From contig DATBLQ010000037.1 of assembly GCA_036555325.1 (NCBI GenBank), positions 26,373-90,372 on the forward strand: a stretch of DNA of 64,000 nt. Reading direction: 5' to 3'. The notes below the pieces were generated by a model that had not been told where the DNA came from, made no database searches, and saw nothing but the letters and a program-made list of their open reading frames with translations. Shown here in pieces: positions 16,961 to 25,071 of this stretch; position 1 is the stretch's first letter, and each line of letters opens with the position of its first letter. Origin of the DNA: DATBLQ01 sp036555325 (lineage in GTDB: Bacteria; Pseudomonadota; Alphaproteobacteria; Rhizobiales; Aestuariivirgaceae). The translations under genes and the position numbers were made by a program.

Positions 16961-17974
16961 ATGGAAAGTTGGCGAAACCGAAAGACGCTTATCTTGAGCC
17001 GAACAGACATGATGGGATTGGTAAGCCCTGCAGAATACGTCGCCTGTGTCGAGCAAGCCTACCGAATGCATGGCGAGGGCCGCTACTACATGGACCCCAA
17101 AGGCCACATCGTTCTCGATAAGTATCCCGGCGAATGGGAAGCCATGCCGTCCTATATCGAGGAACCGGAGGCCGCGGCCTGCAAATGGGTCTCCATTCGC
17201 GAACGTAACCGGGACAAATACGATCTTCCTACGGTTTTCTCGATCCTCATCTACACCCATCCGGAAACCGGCTTTCCGCTCGCAATCTGCGACGGTAGCT
17301 ATCACACGGTGATGCGGACCGGTGCGGCCGCGGCTGTTTCAGCCAAATACATGGCGCGCAAGAATTCAAAACGGCTGGCCATTGTCGGTGCCGGCCACAT
17401 GGCATCGGGAACGCTCGCCACCTGTAACGAGGTCTTCAAATGGCAGGAGGTGCGCGTGTGGAGTCGAACGAAAAAGACCCTCGATTCATTTGTAAAAGAC
17501 GAGCAACCCAAATATCCGAATTTCGCAATTACCGCCTCGACCGACCTTGCGAGCACGGTCCGGGGCGCCGATGTCGTGGTCACCGTAACACCGGCCCGGG
17601 GCCCAATCGTGATGAATGATTGGATCTCACCCGGCACGCATATCGCTGCAGTCGGCGCAGACAAGGCCGGCGACCAGGAACTCGATCCCAAGATCGTGCA
17701 GCGGGCGCGCATTTTTGTCGATGACATTCGCCAATGTCGGACCGACGGTGAGATCAACGTCCCCTTGCGCGAGGGCTTGATAAAGGAAACCGACATTGCC
17801 GGCGAAATTGGCGAGGTCATCACCGGAAAGAAGCGAGGTCGCACGTCGGATGATGAGATCACCCTATTCGATTCCACAGGCATCGCCCTTCAGGACTCGG
17901 CAACCGTTCCCCTGGAATATGAACGGGCGCGAGCCTCAGGAGTGGGCGTAGAGAAAAAGATGATCTCGACCTGA
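16961..17974 (+). CDS. ornithine cyclodeaminase/mu-crystallin family protein
   Basis: The 337-residue protein has the family core MRTGAAAAVSAKYMAR followed by the dinucleotide-binding VGAGHMASG. It later has ADVVVTVTPARGPIV and the C-terminal LFDSTGIALQD. Members include ornithine cyclodeaminase, NAD-dependent ketimine reductases and amino-acid dehydrogenases, so the reaction is uncertain. The ATG at 16961 is chosen because GGAGGGAG lies just upstream; a longer frame from 16925 overlaps the previous gene. With the polyamine-type importer that follows on the same strand, a role in catabolism of an imported amine or amino acid is likely (inference). Confidence 0.88.
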   Translation: MESWRNRKTLILSRTDMMGLVSPAEYVACVEQAYRMHGEGRYYMDPKGHIVLDKYPGEWEAMPSYIEEPEAAACKWVSIRERNRDKYDLPTVFSILIYTHPETGFPLAICDGSYHTVMRTGAAAAVSAKYMARKNSKRLAIVGAGHMASGTLATCNEVFKWQEVRVWSRTKKTLDSFVKDEQPKYPNFAITASTDLASTVRGADVVVTVTPARGPIVMNDWISPGTHIAAVGADKAGDQELDPKIVQRARIFVDDIRQCRTDGEINVPLREGLIKETDIAGEIGEVITGKKRGRTSDDEITLFDSTGIALQDSATVPLEYERARASGVGVEKKMIST

Positions 17975-18174
17975 CCTCAAAGCCGAAGTTTAGCATCGGA
18001 GGTGCTTTCAGCACCGGCTACCGTTGCCTCGGCCCCGTACGGGCTAACGTCACCCGCTGCTTTCCGAGTTCGCCAGCACTCTCTTGACACCTACCTAGGG
18101 CGGGCGAAAGATTGCCCCAAATGCGCGGCGACCGGGGAAGATAACTACACCACGCAAATGGGAGGAGCTTTTCC
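17975..18174 (+). promoter_or_regulatory. upstream region of the polyamine-type ABC operon
   Basis: The region holds a perfect hairpin GGTGCT-TTC-AGCACC at 18001-18015 without a T-run, a palindrome CCCGTACGGG at 18034-18043, and a consensus -35 TTGACA at 18084-18089. The matching -10 position (AAAGAT, 17 bases on) is weak. The binding-protein ATG follows at 18175. Confidence 0.35.
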
Positions 18175-19509
18175 ATGAAAGACAAGCTTAGTAAAACACG
18201 GGGAGCGCTGCCGTCGACGCCGGTCTCGCAGAGACGCAAGATCAGCCGCCGCAAGCTGCTGAAAGGCGCGGGTGCCATCGCTGGCCTCGCCGCTGGCAGC
18301 GGTGCCATTACGGGATTTCCCACGATCTGGGCGCAAAACATTAAAGACGTTACATTGCTCCAGGTTGGAGGTTCCTATTCCTCAATTATTGACATCGCCC
18401 GGCAAGCCACCAAGGATCTCGGCTTCAAGATTGAGATGCAAAATCTGGCGAGCGATGCCCTTGTGAACCGCATCGCTACACAACCTGAATCGCTCGACAT
18501 CGCCGATATCGAGTATTGGATGCAGACCAAGCTTGCCCCCCGCGGCGTGCTGCAGGGGATCGATCTGAAAAAATTCAAATACTGGGACAAGGTTGTGCCG
18601 ATTTTCACCAAGGGCGAGTATCCAGACGGAGGCAAGGTTTCCACTCAGGGCACCCTGCCCTACGAAGTGCAATATCTCGAAGCGCAGGACGGAACCACAT
18701 TCGCCAGCGGTCCAACCGACTGGGCAAGCGGAATTCCCACTGTTTTCAATGCAGATACGCTTGGCATTCGCCCCGACATCATTACCCGGCCGATCGAGAA
18801 CTGGAAGGAGCTGCTCAATCCGGAATTCAAGGGCAAGGCGGCAATCATCGACGTGCCCGCCATCGGCATTATGGATGCAGCGCTGGCGATCGAATCCCGC
18901 GGCGATATCAAGTATGCCGACAAGGGCAACATGACGAAGGAGGAAATCGACAAAACGATTGCCATTCTCATCGAAGCCAAGAAATCCGGTCAATTCCGCG
19001 CGTTCTGGACCACTTTCGATGAATCGGTCAATCTGATGGCATCAGGTGAAGTTGTGATTCAGTCGATGTGGTCGCCGGCGGTGACTGCCGTACGTTCGCG
19101 CAATATCCCCTGTTACTACACTCCTCTGAAGGAAGGCTACCGCGCCTGGGCAAGCAACAGCGCGCCGATGCGTCATTTGAGCGGCCTCAAGCTCGACGCG
19201 GCCTACGAATATCTCAACTGGCATCAATCGGGCTGGCAGGGCGGATTCATCGCCAAGCAGGGTTACTACAGCTCGGTACCCGAAACCGCCAAGCAGTTCA
19301 TGACCGAAGATGAATGGAACTATTGGTATGAGGGCAAGGCGGCACAGGGTGAGATCAAGGACCCCTATGGCAACCACATGGAAAATGCCGGCCATGTTCG
19401 CGATGGCGGTTCCTTCTGGGAGCGCATGGGCAACGTCGCTTGCTGGAATACGGTGATGGACGAGAACCGTTACATGGTTCAGAAATGGAATGAATTCATC
19501 GCCGCGTGA
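18175..19509 (+). CDS. ABC transporter substrate-binding protein (spermidine/putrescine type, Tat-exported)
   Basis: The 444-residue protein has a twin-arginine signal (SRRKLLKGAGAIAGLAAG) and a family 1 binding-protein body. Segments such as ENWKELLNPEFKGKAAIID and AYEYLNWHQSGWQGGFIAKQGYY match PotD-like binders of amines or amine-like compounds. It captures the ligand in the periplasm. It is followed by two PotB/PotC-type permeases and a PotA-type ATPase. An intercistronic hairpin follows its stop. The ligand is not defined by sequence; the nearby cyclodeaminase-like and dihydropyrimidinase-like genes suggest a nitrogenous compound. Confidence 0.92.
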   Translation: MKDKLSKTRGALPSTPVSQRRKISRRKLLKGAGAIAGLAAGSGAITGFPTIWAQNIKDVTLLQVGGSYSSIIDIARQATKDLGFKIEMQNLASDALVNRIATQPESLDIADIEYWMQTKLAPRGVLQGIDLKKFKYWDKVVPIFTKGEYPDGGKVSTQGTLPYEVQYLEAQDGTTFASGPTDWASGIPTVFNADTLGIRPDIITRPIENWKELLNPEFKGKAAIIDVPAIGIMDAALAIESRGDIKYADKGNMTKEEIDKTIAILIEAKKSGQFRAFWTTFDESVNLMASGEVVIQSMWSPAVTAVRSRNIPCYYTPLKEGYRAWASNSAPMRHLSGLKLDAAYEYLNWHQSGWQGGFIAKQGYYSSVPETAKQFMTEDEWNYWYEGKAAQGEIKDPYGNHMENAGHVRDGGSFWERMGNVACWNTVMDENRYMVQKWNEFIAA

Positions 19510-19522
19510 TCAGATCCTAACG

Positions 19523-19555
19523 GCACCGGGGGCAAAGGGCCTCCGGTGCAATTTT
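19523..19555 (+). terminator. intercistronic hairpin with short T-run after the binding-protein gene
   Basis: GCACCGG (19523-19529) pairs with CCGGTGC (19543-19549), followed by AATTTT. It sits between the binding-protein stop and the first permease start, and probably causes partial termination or protects the binding-protein mRNA end. Confidence 0.6.
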
Positions 19556-19572
19556 CCTCAGGGCAATTTCTC

Positions 19573-20433
19573 ATGCAATCGCGTTTTTCGCGCTTAGCCC
19601 CCTATCTCCAGGTGGCCCCCCTCGCTCTGGTGCTTTTGGTCTTCTTCGGAATTCCTTTGTTGGTGGTCGGTGCCGTCAGCTTCTTCGAGTACGACGAGTT
19701 CGATATCTATCCCGCCTTCACATTCGCCAACTATCTCGACCTCTGGTCTCAGACGACGTTAAATCTATATTGGCAGACAATCACTTACGCGGTTATCGTT
19801 TGGGCTATTACGCTGGTTATCGGTTTCACAGTCGCCTATTTCCTTGTTTTCCATGTTCGCAACATTCTCTGGCAGATGGCCCTTTTTCTCCTCTGCACGG
19901 TACCGTTTTGGACGTCGAACATCATCCGAATGATTTCATGGATTCCGGTTCTCGGCCGTAACGGTATCATCAATCAATCGCTCGTCGGTCTCGGTATTAT
20001 CGATCAGCCGCTTGAGTTTCTCCTGTTTTCGGACGTCGCAGTGGTGATCGCCTACGTCCATCTTTTCACGCTCTTCATGATCGTGCCGATATTCAACTCC
20101 ATGGCCCGTATCGACCGGTCGTTGATCGAAGCGGCGGTCGATGGCGGTGCCAGCAGCTGGCGAGTCATCTGGGAGGTGGTCGTCCCGCTATCAAAAACCG
20201 GAATTGCGCTCGGCTCTATTTTCGTCCTCACCCTGGTGATGGGCGATTTCTTCGTCGTCAAAATCATGAGTGGTGGTCAGAGCGGCTCCGTGGTTTCCGC
20301 CCTGTATAATGAGATCGCGGTGTTGCAATATCCGCCGGCGGCGGCCAGCGCAGTCGTGTTGCTGATCATCGTCACCATGATGGTTGCCGGAATTCTGCGT
20401 ATCGTGGATGTGCGGAAGGAATTGGCAGGCTGA
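19573..20433 (+). CDS. ABC transporter permease (PotB type)
   Basis: A 286-residue six-helix permease. The EAA loop is LIEAAVDGGASSWRVIWEVVVPL, and the N-terminal helix with FFGIPLLVVGAVSFF is typical of PotB/PotH subunits. The ATG at 19573 (MQSRFSRL) is preferred over a GTG at 19546 that lies inside the preceding hairpin. It forms the channel with the PotC-type permease that begins 12 bases after its stop. Confidence 0.92.
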   Translation: MQSRFSRLAPYLQVAPLALVLLVFFGIPLLVVGAVSFFEYDEFDIYPAFTFANYLDLWSQTTLNLYWQTITYAVIVWAITLVIGFTVAYFLVFHVRNILWQMALFLLCTVPFWTSNIIRMISWIPVLGRNGIINQSLVGLGIIDQPLEFLLFSDVAVVIAYVHLFTLFMIVPIFNSMARIDRSLIEAAVDGGASSWRVIWEVVVPLSKTGIALGSIFVLTLVMGDFFVVKIMSGGQSGSVVSALYNEIAVLQYPPAAASAVVLLIIVTMMVAGILRIVDVRKELAG

Positions 20434-20445
20434 GGCGATAAACGC

Positions 20446-21333
20446 ATGCAACAGCAGCAATTCGGCAAGCGGCCATGGTCTTTCTATTTTCTGGCCACCT
20501 TCTTTACCCTGTTTGTCCTCTTTCTCTATGGGCCGATGTTTGCCATCTATGTCTTGTCGTTTCAGGGACCTTCTGGCGGCCTCACCTTTCCCATGAACGG
20601 GTTTTCTTTCGATTGGTTTGTCGCATTGTTCGGGCAGCAGCGAACCGGAGATATACGCGGTTCTTTTGGTCGTTCCATCAGTCTCGCGCTCATGGTGCTG
20701 GCGCTCACTGTCATTATCTCCGTCATGGCAGGCGTCGCGTTCCGTCGCCGCTTCGTCGGCTCGACCTTTGTGTTTTACATGGCGATCGCGAGCCTCATCA
20801 TGCCGGGCCTTCTGATAAGCCTCGGTGCCCCGATCATGTTTCAAAAATTGCTCGGCATGAATACGAACTGGTATACCACCGCGCTTGGCGCGCAGCTTAC
20901 CTGGACCCTTCCTTTCGGACTGCTTATCATGTTCGCGGTCTTCAATCGGTTTAATAGAGCCTACGAGGAAGCGGCATACGATTTGAGCGCTACCACAAGG
21001 CAAACCTATCAGTACGTGGTGTTGCCGATTCTGCTGCCTGGCATAATCGGTGTCGCCTTGTTCGGTTTCACCCTTTCTTACGACGAATTTCCCCGCACGC
21101 TGTACACGGTGGGCCCGCGCAACACCCTTCCTCTCGAAATCTGGAACATGACGACGAATGTTACCTCCCCTGCGCTGTATGCACTTGGTACGGTAACGAC
21201 TGCGGTATCTTTCGTCGTGATCACGCTCGCCCTGGGTTCAATTGCCCTCATTCAGCGCCGCCGACTCAAGCACAACTTGGATGGAGAGTCGGCAGGTGCT
21301 TCGCAAATTGCGCTGGCTGAGGCCGACCGCTGA
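20446..21333 (+). CDS. ABC transporter permease (PotC type)
   Basis: A 295-residue permease with six predicted helices. The EAA loop is YEEAAYDLSATTRQTYQYVVLPIL and the downstream SYDEFPRTLYTVG is characteristic of PotC/PotI subunits. Its TGA overlaps the ATG of the ATPase gene by one base (TGATG), indicating translational coupling. A 270-codon open frame on the opposite strand here is a shadow of this gene. Confidence 0.92.
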   Translation: MQQQQFGKRPWSFYFLATFFTLFVLFLYGPMFAIYVLSFQGPSGGLTFPMNGFSFDWFVALFGQQRTGDIRGSFGRSISLALMVLALTVIISVMAGVAFRRRFVGSTFVFYMAIASLIMPGLLISLGAPIMFQKLLGMNTNWYTTALGAQLTWTLPFGLLIMFAVFNRFNRAYEEAAYDLSATTRQTYQYVVLPILLPGIIGVALFGFTLSYDEFPRTLYTVGPRNTLPLEIWNMTTNVTSPALYALGTVTTAVSFVVITLALGSIALIQRRRLKHNLDGESAGASQIALAEADR

Positions 21334-22472
21334 TGGCGCAGCGCGGCACGATCAACCTTGTCAGCGTCACAAAGCGCTTCGGCGAGACGGTGGCGGTCGA
21401 TAACATCAATCTCACGCTCCCCGGCGGCGCCTATTGCTGCCTGCTTGGGCCCAGCGGTTGTGGCAAGACGACGATCCTGCGGATGATCGCCGGCCACGAA
21501 ACGCCGACCGAGGGGCAGGTATTTATCGACAACGAGAACGTCACCGGCCTGCCGCCCGTACGGCGCGGCACTGCCATGATGTTCCAGAACTATGCCCTTT
21601 TTCCGCACCTCACCTGCCTCGACAACGTTGCCTTCAATCTGAAGATGACTGGGGTTCCGAAGCCTCAGCGCCGGACGCGCGCTCGGGATATGCTTGCGCG
21701 CGTTCAAATGGAGGCATTTTCAGAGCGCATGCCGGCGCAACTTTCCGGAGGTCAGCAACAGCGCATCGCCCTTGCGCGTTCGCTGATAACCAACCCGCGG
21801 GTTTTGCTTCTTGATGAACCGCTCTCTGCGCTTGACGAGTTTCTGCGCCTGCAAATGCGGGGCGAACTCCGGCGCATGCAGCGTGAGCTGGGTATAACCT
21901 TCGTCCATGTTACGCACACGCAGCCGGAGGCGATTGCGCTGGCGGACATGGTTGTTGTGATGGACCAGGGGCATATCGAGCAGGCGGCATCGGCACGCAC
22001 GGTTTACGCGGAACCCCACACCGCCTATGTGGCACGGTTTATGGGCGGCCAGAATGTGCTTTTCGGCAGGGTTGGTCATGTTGCGGCTGGCACGGTTGCT
22101 CTTGACCTTGAAGGTGGTGGCCGGGCGGAGTTTCAGATCGACAAAGCGCCGGCTGTTGGGTCACTCATCTACATTTCGATCCGTCGTGATCGCATCCATC
22201 TCGCCAAGCCTTCCCACAACGAGGAAAAAAACAGCGCCAACACCGTCGCCGGAAAGGTGCGCGCCATCGAGTATCAAGGAAGCTGGGTGAAGCTCACGCT
22301 GGAGGGCGTCAGTCCCGATGATTTCGTTCTCAATCTGCCCGACAGCGAGTTTTTTGCTCATCCGGTGAAAACCGGCGATGTCGTGAACGCTCGTTGGGCC
22401 CCCGAAAGCGTTCATATTCTAACGGGTGGCGCAGGTCAGGGCGACCGTCCCTACGCCAAGGGACAGAACTAG
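21333..22472 (+). CDS. ABC transporter ATP-binding protein (PotA type)
   Basis: A 379-residue ATPase with Walker A GPSGCGKTT (39-47), signature LSGGQQQRIALARS, Walker B LLLDEPLSALD and VTHTQPEAIALAD. A C-terminal TOBE-like region begins after ARFMGGQNVLFGR. Gln rather than Asp after the switch His (HTQPEA) is common among PotA-like ATPases. It is the last gene of this operon and converges on the COG0523 gene at 22597. The 124 bases between them hold no clear terminator. Confidence 0.94.
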   Translation: MAQRGTINLVSVTKRFGETVAVDNINLTLPGGAYCCLLGPSGCGKTTILRMIAGHETPTEGQVFIDNENVTGLPPVRRGTAMMFQNYALFPHLTCLDNVAFNLKMTGVPKPQRRTRARDMLARVQMEAFSERMPAQLSGGQQQRIALARSLITNPRVLLLDEPLSALDEFLRLQMRGELRRMQRELGITFVHVTHTQPEAIALADMVVVMDQGHIEQAASARTVYAEPHTAYVARFMGGQNVLFGRVGHVAAGTVALDLEGGGRAEFQIDKAPAVGSLIYISIRRDRIHLAKPSHNEEKNSANTVAGKVRAIEYQGSWVKLTLEGVSPDDFVLNLPDSEFFAHPVKTGDVVNARWAPESVHILTGGAGQGDRPYAKGQN

Positions 22473-22596
22473 AAACGCTTCAAGACTGCCGCGCTGGAAC
22501 GCATCACAGCCTTCTTCTCCGAAACATATGTCAGGACTTCTTTTTACGTACGACCCCGGGTGCGTGGATAACCGGACTTTCCGCTGCCAGCTCTTT

Positions 22597-23607
22597 CTAT
22601 CCTTTGGCCGCAAGACGGTTGAAAGCTGCGAGCGACTCCTCGACGCGCCTTCTGCTCAATCCTTTGACGATGAACACCAATCGAGTGCCTACGTTACCGT
22701 CGGGCCACCGATCAAGATGCGTGGGTGGATGAATCGTGTGCTGTACGCCATGGATCACCACTGGGCTCAAGACGCCGGCAATCTGCAGCATGCCTTTTAC
22801 CCGAAGGATGTTTTCTCCGTGGCGATTGATAAGCATGGTCAGCCAGAGGGCAAATGCCGACCAGTCTAGGGGCGTCTCTAGGCTAATGCAGAAGGAGCTG
22901 ATATCGCCACCATGCCGGTGGCCGTAATGCCAGTGTTCCTCGCCATGCCCCTCCTCCTGGCTTAGCCAATTCATAACTTCCTCGTGCTTGGAGCGTGGAT
23001 CGTAGATATCGTTCGTCAGCAATCCGGCAACGACTGACTCCTGCGCCCCGTCAAGCTGCACGGCCGTGCTGTTCACTCGCCGAAGCTCCTGTCGCAGTCT
23101 ATTAACTTCTTCCGCGGCCGTTATGTCCGACTTGCTGATGAAAAAACGGTCAGCAACCGCGACCTGTTTCCGCGACTCCTCATACATTGCTAGCATCTGC
23201 CGCCCATTGTTCGCAGCGACCACCGTGATGATGTTGCCAAGCCGAAAGTGGTGGCAGATCACTGGATCGGCCATGAGCGTCGCCACGATGGGCGCCGGAT
23301 CGGCAAGCCCTGTTGTTTCAATGACAAGGCGATCGAAGGCTCCTATCTCCCCTCGTTCGCGGCGATCGTAGAGTGTTTGTATTGAATCGCGCAGATCACC
23401 GCGAATGGTGCAGCAGAGGCAGCCACTCTTTAGCAACACCACCGCGTCATCGATCCGCTCCAGAAGATGATGATCGAGGCCCACCTCACCGAATTCGTTG
23501 ACCAACACTGCTGCACTGCTGAGTTCTGGAGAAGCCAGAAGGCGCTGAAGCAGCGTTGTCTTGCCGCTGCCAAGAAATCCGGTCACCAGGTTGACGGGTA
23601 TCAGCAC
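22597..23607 (-). CDS. COG0523/CobW-family GTP-binding metallochaperone-like protein
   Basis: The 336-residue protein has the P-loop GFLGSGKTT (10-18), the metal-binding CxCC motif in SGCLCCTIRG, ETTGLADP, and an SKSD in place of the usual NKxD guanine-specificity motif. A His-rich stretch EEGHGEEHWHYGHRHGG precedes the C-terminal CobW_C domain. Family members (CobW, YeiR, ZNG1/ZigA types) insert or allocate metals, often Zn, in the cytoplasm. It starts 3 bases after the small Cys-motif gene and near metal-dependent hydrolases of the amidohydrolase and NodB folds. It may supply one of these with metal (inference). Confidence 0.92.
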   Translation of the reverse strand: MLIPVNLVTGFLGSGKTTLLQRLLASPELSSAAVLVNEFGEVGLDHHLLERIDDAVVLLKSGCLCCTIRGDLRDSIQTLYDRRERGEIGAFDRLVIETTGLADPAPIVATLMADPVICHHFRLGNIITVVAANNGRQMLAMYEESRKQVAVADRFFISKSDITAAEEVNRLRQELRRVNSTAVQLDGAQESVVAGLLTNDIYDPRSKHEEVMNWLSQEEGHGEEHWHYGHRHGGDISSFCISLETPLDWSAFALWLTMLINRHGENILRVKGMLQIAGVLSPVVIHGVQHTIHPPTHLDRWPDGNVGTRLVFIVKGLSRRRVEESLAAFNRLAAKG

Positions 23608-23610
23608 GAT

Positions 23611-23928
23611 CTATGCCTCGCTCGCGCCGATGGAGCGGTTGAGCTCGTCGATCAGCTTGGAGTCGAGCGGGTCGCAGGACTGCTTTGCCAAGCGCTCCGC
23701 CGCTGGCCACAGGCCCCCGAGATGAGGCACCACTGCAGTCTGCCCGGTGGCGCTTTGCAACAAAGCCGCACTTGCGGTCTCGCTGAGCTTCAGCCTGTAG
23801 TGCGCCAACACCCTGTTTGCGAGCCTTGCCCGAAGCTGGCGCAGTGCGCCACGCGTTGTGTCCTCGGGGGTTGCTGCAGTGTCTGACCAGTGGTCCGCCT
23901 TTGCCAGAACTCCACACAATCCGCACAT
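23611..23928 (-). CDS. small protein with N-terminal MCGLCG motif, partner of the COG0523 GTPase
   Basis: I do not recognise this 105-residue protein by name. It begins with MCGLCGVLAKADHW, a CxxC pair that could bind metal, followed by a mostly helical, Ala/Leu/Arg-rich body without membrane segments. It ends 3 bases before the COG0523 GTPase gene, so the two are almost certainly co-expressed. The upstream ribosome binding site is weak (GAGAG region). A possible role is as the target or cofactor of the metallochaperone. This is inference from proximity and the Cys pair only. Confidence 0.7.
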   Translation of the reverse strand: MCGLCGVLAKADHWSDTAATPEDTTRGALRQLRARLANRVLAHYRLKLSETASAALLQSATGQTAVVPHLGGLWPAAERLAKQSCDPLDSKLIDELNRSIGASEA

Positions 23929-24045
23929 CGAACGATCTCTCGGTTGATCTATCCTCTTCGCAGGAGGCGCGACAACGCCCCGCCTGACAGTCCTCAGTAT
24001 TCAACCCGTCTCCGCGCACAATACCGTCGAGGGTAAGCTGAAGTC

Positions 24046-24927
24046 CTATTTCTTCCGCGGCTTCCGCTTCGCAAAATCGCGCGCAATTTCCTCGAAGGTT
24101 GCAAACTTGACGCCCGGATGCCTACTGATATGTGCGAAGATTCGCTCGTGCATGAGTAACACGTGCGGTTTGCCCGACACATCCGGATGAATTGTGATCG
24201 TGTAGACCGCATAGTCGTATTCGCGATACACCCAGTCGAACTGGTCCAGCCACATCTTCTCCAGATCGCGCGGACTCACGAAACCGTGGCTGTTTGGCGC
24301 CGCTTTGATGAACATCATCGGCGGCAGGTCATCTATGTTCCATGAAGCCGGTATCTCGATCAGCTCGGTCTCGCGGCCACGCACCAGGGGCTTCATCCAG
24401 TCGGCCGGTTGCTTGGAATAGTCGATCTTGGTCCAGCTGTCGCCCACGCGCACGTAATATGGCACGAAATCGTGATGCATCAGGCTGTGGTCGTAGAGAA
24501 TGCCCTTTTTCAACAGCAGTTCGTTGGTGACCTTGCTGAACTCCCACCAAGGAGCCACATAACCAACCGGCTTGCGCCCCTGCAGTTTTGTGATGAGGTC
24601 GATGCATTTATCCAGGACTGCTTCTTCCTGCGTCGGAGTCATGGAGATGGGATTCTCGTGGGAATATCCATGAATGCCGATTTCGTGCCCTGCTTGGGCA
24701 ACCGCCTTCATTTGCTCGGGAAAGGTTTCGATCGAGTGGCCCGGAATGAACCAGGTCGTCTTGATGCCAAACCGGTCAAACAGCTTAACCAGCCGCGGCG
24801 ATCCCACCTCGCCCGAGAACATGCCGCGCGAAATATCGCAAGGCGAATCCTCTCCGCCATAGGATCCAAGCCACCCGGCGACTGCGTCGACATCAATGCC
24901 ATAGGCAACGAAGATTTCCTTTGCCAT
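24046..24927 (-). CDS. polysaccharide deacetylase (NodB/PuuE-like) family protein
   Basis: The 293-residue protein has the NodB-fold catalytic Asp near the start (YGIDVDA) and the metal-binding HGYSH in the segment GHEIGIHGYSHENP, followed by APWWEFS. Homologues include PuuE-type allantoinases and peptidoglycan or chitin deacetylases. There is no signal peptide, so it acts in the cytoplasm, which favours a small-molecule amidase role over cell-wall modification. The ATG at 24927 has AGGAGG 6 bases upstream; the longer frame to 25437 is antisense to the next gene. It lies divergent to a dihydropyrimidinase-like gene, supporting ureide or cyclic-amide catabolism. Confidence 0.9.
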   Translation of the reverse strand: MAKEIFVAYGIDVDAVAGWLGSYGGEDSPCDISRGMFSGEVGSPRLVKLFDRFGIKTTWFIPGHSIETFPEQMKAVAQAGHEIGIHGYSHENPISMTPTQEEAVLDKCIDLITKLQGRKPVGYVAPWWEFSKVTNELLLKKGILYDHSLMHHDFVPYYVRVGDSWTKIDYSKQPADWMKPLVRGRETELIEIPASWNIDDLPPMMFIKAAPNSHGFVSPRDLEKMWLDQFDWVYREYDYAVYTITIHPDVSGKPHVLLMHERIFAHISRHPGVKFATFEEIARDFAKRKPRKK

Positions 24928-25071
24928 ATCCTCCTCTCCTTCTTTTTGGTCCCTGGTCGCGTTGCGTGAATATAAGCATACGGTCCAAACGCCACCAAGC
25001 CCTCGCTGATGACCGCGGCGATTGACGCCGCCGAAACGTCCCAATACGATCTGCTCATATCGGGCGCGTCC
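24928..25071. promoter_or_regulatory. divergent promoter region between deacetylase and dihydropyrimidinase-like genes
   Basis: 144 bases separate the two divergent starts and should hold both promoters. I see no clear -35/-10 pair or long palindrome. Confidence 0.4.

Noticed and set aside
20191..21003. 270-codon minus-strand open frame
   Set aside because: It is antisense to the two PotB/PotC-type permeases and extremely rich in Arg, His, Asp and Glu, which is typical of the complement of membrane-protein codons.
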